Shown here piece after piece: positions 31,715 through 40,769 of a DNA stretch of 64,000 bases (within the stretch, counting starts at the first letter, position 1; every line of letters starts with the position of its first letter). Source of the DNA: Eublepharis macularius (taxonomy: Eukaryota > Chordata > Lepidosauria > Squamata > Eublepharidae); assembly GCF_028583425.1 (NCBI RefSeq), contig NC_072807.1, positions 38,445,001 through 38,509,000 of the forward strand. Direction: 5' to 3'. The position numbers were made by a program, and so were the translations under genes. The notes below the pieces were generated by a model that was not told the DNA's origin, made no database searches, and saw nothing but the letters and a program-made list of their open reading frames with translations.

Positions 31715-32131
31715 TGTCAGGTCCAGTGTATATCTAAACTGTACTGACTCCATTTTCTAATGCTTCTAGTGTTTAAGTGCTTTCTTCCCAGGTGCACCAG
31801 TTCCCAGGCAGCATTCCCACCGGAGGCGACTGTTTTGTCTAACACCGTTCCACCAAGCATTGGCCTTGAAGGAGAGCAGCTTCCCAGGACTGAGAGATGT
31901 TGTTTTGAGAACTGTGGGGGGAGGCAAATCCAGATGGGTATTGTTACTTTGTACCTCATGCTTTGCCCTTCATTGGTAACAATGACTGTGTACCATCCTG
32001 AGTCTCCTATTCAGGACAGTGGACTATAATGGACCTTTTCTGCAGTAAAGTTTCCTTGTTCAATCAATGGACTCCTGTTTGCTTTTGAAAGGGAACCTGT
32101 AGGAAGAGCCTTATCTAGCCACAAGCTGACA
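31715..32131 (+). repeat. 3' LTR (417 bp)
   Basis: TGTCAG ... CTGACA. I found no difference from the 5' LTR on reading both copies through. The flank after it is AACTG. Confidence 0.97.
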
Positions 32132-32508
32132 AACTGTAGCGACAAGCCAAGAAGTACTTAAAACACAACAGAGCAGAAAGCTTTCAAAACAAAAAAGCAA
32201 GATTTTACTTTTTTTGTTGCTTAATTTATTTATTTTTAGTGATAAACAAGGTGTTTTACATATGCCTACTAGGAATAATTGATAGTTTATGCTTCTCTGT
32301 GTTATACTTGTTAAAATATTTGCATTTAAAAGCCAAGTTGAACTCTTAGCTTACGGCTATATACATGTCTTTTCCTAAGGAACATCTGATGGGAAAAGTA
32401 TTATAAATTATAATTGTTTTGGACGACTCACATTTAAAGAGACATGTTCTTTCTTGCTCTTGTAAAGTTTCCAGGAGAAATAAGAAGACAATGTCCTGAA
32501 ATTTATTC

Positions 32509-32718
32509 GAAAAGAGTCCAGTAGCACCTTTAAGACTAACCAACTTTACTGTAGCATAAGCTTTCGAGAATCACAGTTCTCTTCGTCAGATGCATCTGAT
32601 GAAGAGAACTGTGATTCTTGAAAGCTTATGCTACAGTAAAGTTGGTTAGTCTTAAAGGTGCTACTGGATTCTTTTTGATTTTTGCTACTACAGACTAACA
32701 CGGCTAACTCCTCTGGAT
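32509..32718 (+). mobile_element. Fold-back retroelement, subtype A, full length
   Basis: The two arms of about 80 bp meet with almost no loop at 32588-32596 and are nearly perfect complements, followed by the 3' end CTACAGACTAACACGGCTAA. It is flanked by the exact 13-mer CTGAAATTTATTC (32496-32508 and 32719-32731). CTGATGA at 32596-32602, GAAA at 32620-32623 and a mini-stem AGC-TTAT-GCT follow one another. It is non-coding. Confidence 0.92.
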
Positions 32719-32734
32719 CTGAAATTTATTCTGA

Positions 32735-33674
32735 TATTTCCTAACACTTGTTCCCTGGGAGCCTTTTAACGAGAGGTACCACAAGATTGGATCTGGGACC
32801 TTCGGCATGCAACACAGCTGCTCTGCTCCCTAAAGGAGGACTATGAAGCTCTGTTATATCAAAGCCAATCAAGGCTTCGCTCAGCTCAGTGTTGCTTTGA
32901 CTGGCAATGGTGCTCTAGAGTCTCAGGTCTGGAAAAGTTTTTCCCAATAACTCTTTTCTAAGATCCTGGAACTGGAGCCAAGAGTTGAATTTGGGCCCTC
33001 TCCATATGAACCCCATGAACCCCTGAGCCACGAGCCACAGCCCTTGAAGATTATGCAGTGGCTGATGAAGCCCAGGACTATAAAATTATTGGTACAATGG
33101 AAAGAGAACTGCACAGACAGAGAACACATTGTCCAGAAAAGGATGATTTGAGATCTGTGCCATAGTTCCACATCAGTTACTGGGATTGTATCTGCTGTCA
33201 TAGCAAAGTAGATCTTATTCTGTAAAATGCTGGGGGCAGGAGTGGGGGGGGATGCTGGGGAATAACGTAGCCGAGGAGAAAAGTGTGCAATGCTGTTCTT
33301 TGGCCCAGCAAAGTCCTGTCATCTCATCTATCAGACACCATATCCAACTGTGGAACTAGCCTGCAGCAGGCTCATTCCAACAGAAAGGGAACTTTAATTA
33401 GCCATGCAATGCCTACCTGTCCTTGGCAAAATCCTGGGCATGAAGAAGTTTTGCAACTGACTTCTCTTTCGCTATTAATAATTCTTACTCAAGATAACTG
33501 CATCGAAGAGCCTGTCCCCCAGAAAGGGCTTAGAGTGACACAATGGGAAACCTTATTAAAATTAACACGTGTCTCGTACACAAGGGTCCGGGACTACTGC
33601 TCAGAGATTCTTGCTGGAAATGTTTATCCTCTGCCTCTGGTACAAATATTGGTGCTTTGTCAAGGAACCTCTTC
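32735..33674. other. No gene or clear repeat seen
   Basis: Only short frames are present. No family was recognised. Confidence 0.4.
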
Positions 33675-33682
33675 TCAGAATG

Positions 33683-33864
33683 TTACTTTCAGGTGGGTAG
33701 CTGTGTTGGTCTGTTGTAGAAGAGCAAGATTTGGGTCCCTTCAAGACCAACTAGATTTCCAAAGTATGAGCTTTCGAGAGACAGAAAGCTTTAGTTCTTG
33801 AAAGCTCCTACCCTGGAAATCTAGTTAGTCTTGAAGGTGCTACTGGACCCAAATCTTGCTCATT
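33683..33864. mobile_element. Fold-back retroelement, subtype B
   Basis: GGTGGGTAGCTGTGTTGGTC ... AGAGCAAGATTTGGGTCC left arm and GGACCCAAATCTTGCTC right arm, with central GAGCTTTCGAGAG. The flanks share TCAGAATG (33675-33682 and 33865-33872). Confidence 0.85.
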
Positions 33865-33872
33865 TCAGAATG

Positions 33873-34448
33873 ATCATTGCAAAGATAGAGCGCCGGAGAC
33901 CTGCAACCTGCGTTTCAAACAGCCAATGTCGTTCCGTATAGCTTAAGACTTGGCTTGAAGGTTATAGCCAGAATCGTCCCTGCCAAAGGGAGAAATGCTA
34001 CCAAATTCCTCAGCAGCACTCTTTCACCAAGAAACTCCCCTGGTCACGTCCACTTCTCCTTTGTGCAGATTGAACCCATAAGTCTTTGTTTTTACAGAAT
34101 GAGGATGTGATGTGGGAAGGGTCACACTGGGGTTGCAATTTCTGAAGGCACTCCATGGTCTTAGCAATACACATTTCTGGCCTTTACATTTGCATACCAG
34201 AGTTGCCGCTTGCCGTTGTTCCAGGTGTCCAACCTCTCAGTGGTTAGAGAACAGGACGTGAAAGGACCATGCTACGGCTGGGATCCTTGCTATCCTATGG
34301 CCTGGGTGGCTTCCGGCATCTCTTCTGCTGCTGCCTCAGGGAAGAATTTGTGGGAGATTCCAGAATCTTGGGAGGTGGATTCCCCTGGCAAACACGGGCT
34401 GATTCCTCAGAGGGTCTACAAGAAGAGATTCTGATGGTGCCTTCTGAA
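33873..34448. other. No gene or clear repeat seen
   Basis: Two overlapping short frames at 34210-34466 have no recognisable content. Confidence 0.4.
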
Positions 34449-34449
34449 A

Positions 34450-34661
34450 GGGCCGGTTTGGTGTAGTGGTTAAGAGAGGCAGGACTCTAATCTGGAGAGC
34501 CAGGTTTGATTCCCCACTCCTCCACTTGAAGCCAGCTGGGTGACCTTGGGTCAGTCACAGCTCTCTCAGAGCTCTCTCCGCCCCACCCACCTCACAGGGT
34601 GTTTTGTTGTGGGGATAATAATAACACACTTTGTAAATTGCTCTGAGTGTTGTTGTTGTTA
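34450..34661 (+). mobile_element. Sauria-type SINE, near full length
   Basis: GGCCGGTTTGGTGTAGTGGT (A box region), GGTTTGATTCCCCACTCC (B box), TGACCTTGGGTCAGTCACAG, CCCACCCACCTCACAGGGTG and a (TTG)n tail are present. The usual TTAAGTTGTCCTGAAGGG block is missing. Confidence 0.93.
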
Positions 34662-34679
34662 GTCTACACCTCATCGGAT

Positions 34680-34894
34680 TAGTGTTGCCAGCTTTGGGCG
34701 GGAAATTCCTGGAAATCTGTAGTGAAACCTGGGGAGGGCAGGGTTTGGGGTGGGGAGGGACCTCATCACGGTATAATGCCGTAGAGTCCCCCTCTAAAGC
34801 TGCCATTTTCTCCAGGGAATCTGATCTCTGTTGTCTGAAGAACTATTGTAATTCTGGGGGATCTGCAGGCCCCGCATGGAGGCTGGCAACACTG
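34680..34894. mobile_element. hAT-type MITE (TAGGGTTGCC family)
   Basis: TAGTGTTGCC ... GGCAACACTG ends, with flanks CATCGGAT / CATCAGAC (6 of 8). It lies just downstream of the SINE. Confidence 0.85.
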
Positions 34895-34904
34895 CATCAG
34901 ACGG

Positions 34905-35404
34905 AGTTACTTTTCCCCTTGGGAAGTCGGAACTTCTTGGAGAGTACCTCCTCAAGTGTGTTGGGCAAGCCTCTATTTAAAGCCATGAAATTTGACGTGC
35001 AGGGCGAGGGAAGATGGCTGATGTTTGCACATTGAACGGCGCAAGCGGTAGCATGATATCAATATTAATCTAGCACTTCTGCTATCTTATGACCTTTCTG
35101 TTTGATAAAGGACACACTGCACAACAATATCAGCTGTGTTTTTCCAAATTAGCCACCAAGTGTGTGAGGCTTCCCCCCTTTAATTATATGAACTCCCCCC
35201 ACCTCTAAATATTACTGACCTAAAAAGATTTGATCAAAGGCTGTTGAGATTCTAACCCCTGCAGCAAGTATTAAATTGGACCACTCTCTGGCCTGTGCTG
35301 ACAAATTGTTATACTCACCAGCTTTTTCCAACTATGGCTGTGTCTCAATTAGAGATAAAGATGAAGCAACAGTTGTCTGGGGTTGCCCGTCGTCTTACAA
35401 CAAG

Positions 35405-35409
<5 letters not shown>
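34905..35409. other. No gene or clear repeat seen
   Basis: Unique-looking, AT-rich in part. Confidence 0.4.

Positions 35410-35461
<52 letters not shown>
35410..35461. repeat. (AC)n microsatellite
   Basis: 26 uninterrupted AC units, likely polymorphic. Confidence 0.97.
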
Positions 35462-35462
<1 letters not shown>

Positions 35463-35544
35463 CTCTGTCCTTGCATCTGGCAATTTAGTTTCACAAATTC
35501 CCAGTGAATGGACTGGTGCCTGAGAGACTGGAATAGCAAAATTT

Positions 35545-35685
35545 TGAGTCCAGTGGGACTTTAGAGTCCAACAAGATTTTCAGAGTGTACACAGTTTACA
35601 CCCTGAAAATCTTGTTGGTCTCTAAGATGCCACTGGACTCAAATCCTGCTGTTCTACTGCAGACCAACATGGCTGCCCACCTACT
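35545..35685 (+). mobile_element. Fold-back retroelement, subtype B
   Basis: Arms TGAGTCCAGTGGGACTTTAG..CAAGATTTTCAG and CTGAAAATCTTG..CCACTGGACTCA, then TGCAGACCAACATGGCTGCC. The centre is short and lacks the GCTTTCG motif. Confidence 0.8.
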
Positions 35686-35689
35686 ATTA

Positions 35690-36987
35690 TCCTCATGAAA
35701 GATCGGAATGAATGAATCAAACAAACAGTGAACTGAAATATCCAAATCACATATCTGAGTGATGTTTTGATTAAGGAGATACTAAAATTCCTTTTCTCCC
35801 AAGCTCAGAAATATGACAGGCAATCCTAAAATATTTCAGAAGACCCAGACATGGACTTCTTGGTGGCAGCTACTGGAGAATTGCAGTCATAGGAGAGAAA
35901 CCAATAGCAGGGGCCAGGGTAGGTTAAAGACTCCTGTGACTGGCCTCTGGAAGAAGTCTCGAGGTGATGTTGTTCCTTAGAGAGAGATGGAAGCTGGAAG
36001 GCTTTGCCAGATGAGGGTACTGGGTCCAAGCCAAGGGATAGGAGTAGAGAAAATGCTCCTGGGATTATGCTCCTATGCTCCTGGTATTAGGATCTGGGGG
36101 ATATGTTTCTCCTTTGCCCAAAAGTTGCAATAGTTAAGATAATTTGCACTTTGCATATCCTCATAAACTCTAGCCCTGCCCTGCCTAGATAGCATGTCTG
36201 GGCCACTTACTGCCTGTGTACAATGGAAGCAATTGCCAATATCAGTCTACTTGAGCATGTCAGTCTTACCCACACAGCACATCATATTGCAATGTTTCCT
36301 TGGCACCGTGGCCTCTGTGCCACATCCAAAACACTTATTTGCTGGCACAGGATCAGGCCGATCATCGACTCTGGCTTGGGCCGCTCTTCAGAAATATATT
36401 GCCCACCAGAAGTCCAAACCCATCTACTGCGAAATGAATGTTCCCATCGTATCAATCTTCTTTTAAATTCAGAATCTTAATGTGATCCATGACTTAAGTC
36501 ACCTTTTGTACTGCTTTCTGTTTGATTATAATTCTATCTATTAATCATGTTAACCCAATAGAATCTGCCTTAATCAAATGTGAGTCAATTACCCAGTTCT
36601 TCAAATTATATTCTTTAATGAAAGACATTCTTTAAGACTGACTGCCAATTAGGGGGGCAACCCAATGTGTTCAAGAGAGTGTGGACATTTCAAAGCTAAT
36701 GGAAATAGAAACCTTGACAGATCAGGTGTCATCATTTCCAATACACAGTCAGGTAGACAGATGGAGGCTTTATCCCAGTCGTTTCCCAAACTATTCTGCA
36801 AAGAAACCGTTCGCATATTACAAGAAATAAATTACTTAAATAATGAAAGGCTCCTGCCAGCTCAGAGCGCTGTCCACAGAGGAAGCAGCTCACTGCCTCT
36901 CTGCGTGAATCACTTTTCATGGGCTTCTGCTAGATAAAGCACTGTTGCTGACCATTACTGGAGGCTGTCTGTGGTGTCTCTGTATGT
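35690..36987. other. No gene recognised; AT-rich right half
   Basis: 36470-36650 is AT-rich with homeodomain-like cores. Two overlapping ~90-codon frames at 36194-36480 have no recognisable content. Confidence 0.35.
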
Positions 36988-36995
36988 CACTGCTC

Positions 36996-37218
36996 TAGGG
37001 TTGCCAACTCTGAATGAGGAAATTCCTGGAAAGTTTGGAGGTGGGGTCTGAAGATAGTGGAGTTTGGAGAGGGGAGGAGCCTCAGTGGGGTTTAATGCCA
37101 TAGAGTCCACCTTCTAAAGTTGTCGTTTTCTCCAAGAGAACTGACTTTTGTCACCTGGAGATCAGTTGAAATTCCAGAAGATCTTTCTCCAGCCACTAAC
37201 TGGAGATTGGCAACCCTA
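36996..37218. mobile_element. hAT-type MITE with perfect 8-bp target duplication
   Basis: TAGGGTTGCC ... GGCAACCCTA, flanked by identical CACTGCTC (36988-36995 and 37219-37226). This copy defines the TAGGGTTGCC family as hAT-type. Confidence 0.95.
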
Positions 37219-37674
37219 CACTGCTCTGGTCTATCTTCCTTCCAGTCAGGAGCTAGACACAGAACAGATGGACGAACAAAAACAGAAAGGGTGGCTCCTC
37301 TGAAAGTTTGTAATTTTGACTCTTTCATACGCCATAAGGAAACCTGGGTTGAAGGCACCATGGCGCGTGCTTTGTAAGGGGAATGCCTTTAGCTGATTAA
37401 TGCAGCAATGGAAACATGGATCCAGGCTGAAGATTCCTGGCTTATTTCTTGATAGTAAAGATGCTGGAGGAGGGAATGTGTTGTGAAGGCCTCTCCGCAG
37501 CTCTCTGGTCGTCTGCCACTATTGGTATTATTCTGATTCCAGAGGAAAACAGCCCCTCTGAGAAGTCTGCTACCAAACAACACCTGCCAATCCTCCCAAG
37601 TAGTCTTCCTCCAGCCTAAACTTCCTCCAACTTAAGTGGTTCTTCCTCCAATAGAAAAGCCACTTAATTTGGAA

Positions 37675-37899
37675 TAACAACAACAACATTCAATTTATAT
37701 ACCGCCCTTCAGGACAACTTAATGCCCACTCAGAGCGGTTCAAAGTATGCTATTATTATCCCCACAACAAAACACCCTGGGAGGTGGGTGGGGCTGAGAG
37801 AGCTCTGAGAGAGCTGGCTTCAAGTGGAGGAGTGGGGAATCAAACCCGGCTCTCCAGATTAGAGTCCCACGCTCTTAACCACTACACCAAACTGGCTCT
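37675..37899 (-). mobile_element. Sauria-type SINE, near full length
   Basis: The reverse complement gives the full order: tRNA-like head, CCCCACTCCTCCACTTGAAG, CCCACCCACCTCCCAGGGTG, AGTGGGCATTAAGTTGTCCT and a (TTG)n tail. Confidence 0.94.
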
Positions 37900-37945
37900 T
37901 TAGATTGAAAGAGGACTTCAACTATGACCTGAAAGGAAAGGTGGG

Positions 37946-38013
37946 AGTATGTATGTATGTATGTATGTATGTATGTATGGACGGACGGACGGACGGACGG
38001 ACGGACGGACGGA
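37946..38013. repeat. Compound (GTAT)n-(GGAC)n microsatellite
   Basis: About eight GTAT units pass directly into about eight GGAC units. GTAT>GGAC needs two changes, so the block is a true compound array. Confidence 0.95.
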
Positions 38014-39269
38014 TGAATTTTGCTCAGTTGAGCGGTAGGATAGGGCGAAGATCCACCCCGCTGGTTGCAACTATCCCATCTTCTATTGCCCATTTGGTTC
38101 CCAGTTTGGAACTTCTGGAGGACTCCAGATAAGCTAAGCAAGGGGGCTGTTTCAGTTCTGCTTCTTGCAGGGCACAGAAGGTAACAAACTCTCATTCGCT
38201 CATTGCTGAGAGTGAAATAATGCCCTTGTTAATCACTGTAACTAGACTGCTGATACAATATTGACAATCTGTCACCAGCCTGGTGTTACACTGACTTTCA
38301 TGTCACCATTTTTCTTTCTTTCAAAATCAACATCCGATCCTTGGGGGAAAAAACCCTCCTTGCTTGGGAAGAAACAGCTATGCAGGCTGGGGCTCTGCAG
38401 GGAGAAGAGGGAAGGGGAATCACCCCTTGTGGGACTTCCACAAGAGCAGCCCCACTGACGGAAGAGAAAGGAGGGGGGATTTCACCCTCTTCTCCCTCCT
38501 GACTGCTGCACCCTAAGTTTGCAGAGCTCTTTTGCTCCATAGAGCCTGTGATCCCGAGAATGATCTTTCTTGGAATTAGAAAGGGTCGCCAGAATGGAGT
38601 AGTAGGAAGTAGGTGATGTGAAAGACCTCTGCCTAAGACCCTAAAGAACTGCTGCCATTTGAGCCTGACCTTGATGGACCTTCGTGTGTGTGCATGCGAT
38701 TCCAACCCTTGCAAATTAAGAGTTCGTTAATGCCGTCTTCTGAGATATTTTGCAGGAGCCACAAATACAGATGCGGATTAACAGCCACACCAGCTCTTCC
38801 TTTCCATCACAGAAAGTCCCGAGAGCCTAGGGTAGGCATTGGACGGCTCCATTTTGGATAGAAAACAGAGATATGGCTGAAGAATACAATGAGCCGCACA
38901 AGCATTCCCCAGGGCAAGCTGTCAAATGCATTAACAAAGAAACCCACTTATGTTCCAATTAGCCATGTTACTGCTAATTGAGTCAGGCAAAAGGATGCTG
39001 AAAGATAATCACATATCAGATATGGGCGGAATTCAGCTCGAGCCCAATTTGACTCTTCTGACAAACGGAGGGTCTTGGAGGGAAAGGAAGGGTCTTAACC
39101 GTGCCTGCTAGGAAAGAAGCAAATGAACTTCAATGCAAGAGCAAAAGGTGGAAATGGGGTGGGGGGGGGACATAGCTGAAAGAATCTGGGAAAGGTTGTA
39201 CAAATATAAAGTGTTAATGCTATATAGAAAACGATGCAATGTTTACAACAAAGAAACGTTAAGACGAGT
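38014..39269. other. No gene; partial tRNA-SINE at 38605-38685
   Basis: GTAGGTGATGTGAAAGACCT ... CTGACCTTGATGGACC (38605-38685) is the 3' part of the second tRNA-SINE family, plus strand. 38900-39010 is repeat-free and has paired AATTAG cores. The rest is unassigned. Confidence 0.5.
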
Positions 39270-39274
39270 AGCAA

Positions 39275-39470
39275 GAGAGTCAGACTATCAGAGTCAGTTT
39301 CAGTTCCTCCTCTGCCATGGAAGCATGCTGGGTAACCTTGAGCAAGGGTCACTCTCTTAGCCTGACCTACCACATAGGGTTGTTGTGAGGAAACAATGGA
39401 GGGGAGAACAGTGCAAACTATTTTGGTCCCCACTGGGGAGAAGGTGGGGGTATAAAGGAAGCAAATAAAC
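39275..39470 (+). mobile_element. Older tRNA-derived SINE
   Basis: GCATGCTGGGTAACCTTGAG, GACCTACCACATAGGGTTGT, TGTGAGGAAACAATGGAGGG, CCCCACTGGGGAGAAGG and GGTATAAAGGAAGCAAAT match a reptilian SINE body in order. The tRNA-like head is weak. Confidence 0.75.
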
Positions 39471-39804
39471 CAACATCGGATCAGGTCCCGGAGCAAACAA
39501 TGTCACCTGCTTTCTGCTTTGTTAGTAAACAATCTTAACTCTGAACTAGCAGAGGTTTCTGAGCCAACTTAGAGAGTTGTTTCATGCAAATCACATGGCA
39601 CTCAGCATCATAGAGGAACATCTGAGCACCTGCCACTCCAAGGTTTTCTCCTGAAGCACAGCAACATCTGGGTGCTTTGTGTGGTTGGGATATCCAGGTC
39701 AGGACGGAGCGACTCAGCTTGGCTTGCTCCGGGGCCATTGTCACCTGGGGCAATCCCATGCACTCTTTTAAAGTCCGTTGATCAGTGATGTCCTGAGTCA
39801 CACA

Positions 39805-40062
39805 GAGAGCCAGTTTGGTGTAGTGGTTAAGAGTGCGGGACTCTAATCTGGAGAGCTGGGTTTGATTCCCCACTCCTCTGCTTGAAGCCAGCTGGGTGAC
39901 CTTGGGCTAGTCACAGCTCTCTCAGAACTCTCTCAGCCACACTCACCTCACAGGGTGTTTTGTTGTGGAGATAATAATGACATACTTTGTAAACCACTCT
40001 GAGTGGGCATTAAGTTGTCCTGAAGGGGGGCATATAAATCAAATGTTGCTATTATTATTATC
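39805..40062 (+). mobile_element. Sauria-type SINE, full length
   Basis: AGCCAGTTTGGTGTAGTGGT head, GGTTTGATTCCCCACTCC B box, CTGGGTGACCTTGGGCTAGT, TTTGTAAACCACTCTGAGTG, TTAAGTTGTCCTGAAGGG, ATATAAATCAAATG and an (ATT)n tail. This is the most complete copy in the window. Confidence 0.96.
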
Positions 40063-40555
40063 TTTTGAAGTCCACTGAAACTTTGCTTAGGATTGTTTTG
40101 CAAGTGTCAGACTCTGCACAACGCGAGCTTCACACGTGTTCAGTCACCTAAGTTCTATCGTGTCTATATTCTGCTCCTTGTGCATTGTGTTGGCATTTTG
40201 GAACACAAAAGCAGCGGGCAGTTAGGGGAAAGAGAGTCTCTTTTATTCCTGGTTGCATTTTGAGTAAAGCCCTTTTTCGAAGGAAATTGAATTTAGATTT
40301 AGAAAAAATAGTTTCCCCCTCCCCAATCCCCACTGCAAAAAAAGCTCAAAATGCAACCAAGAATAAATGAGAGTTTTTTTCACAGCAGAGCTGCTGGGGG
40401 GACTGCCATGCATCTCTTTTTATTCTTTCTGCAGTTATTGCAATCCCTTGCTTCCAATCCCGCTGCTAATTTGAACAGACTGTGAGAGTTTCCTTTTTTA
40501 AAAGATGGGTCCTAAACACACCTCTTTTACTACAAAGCAGTTCTTTCTGTAAAGC

Positions 40556-40759
40556 CAGGGCTTTTTTTCTGGGAAAAGAGGTGGTGGAACTCAGTGGTGG
40601 AACTCAGGACCGCACAATGATGTCAGTTTGGTGCTGCGCAGAGGGCAATCTCAACACCCCTCTGTCTGGAGATCAGGGGGCGGGGCCACCAGCCATGTGA
40701 CCATTTTAAAGCGGTGCCCGAACTCCGTTCCACCGCGTTCCTGCTGAAAAAAAGCCCTG
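40556..40759. mobile_element. hAT-type MITE (CAGGGCTTTTTTT family)
   Basis: CAGGGCTTTTTTTCTGGG / CTGAAAAAAAGCCCTG ends, with internal GGGGGCGGGGCCACCAGCCA shared with 52760-53133. No clear target duplication. Confidence 0.88.
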
Positions 40760-40769
40760 AAAAAAAGTC

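Larger units (their letters stand above)
25908..32131 (+). mobile_element. Full-length Ty3/gypsy chromovirus (sushi/Tf1-like)
   Basis: A 6224-bp LTR retrotransposon: LTR, self-priming site, gag, -1 frameshift, pol (PR-RT-RH-IN-chromodomain), purine tract, LTR. Domain order and the terminal chromodomain place it among chromoviruses, and the frameshift heptamer and self-priming point to the sushi/Tf1 lineage. A chromodomain Ty3/gypsy element has been described from Anolis (Amn-ichi, from memory), and this could be a relative. There is no envelope gene, so it is expected to move only inside the cell. LTR identity and intact frames indicate very recent insertion. The five bases on each side are AACTA and AACTG, matching at four. 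Confidence 0.96.

Noticed and set aside
35410..35461. Histidine/threonine- or cysteine/valine-repeat proteins around the AC run
   Set aside because: They are translations of an (AC)n microsatellite.
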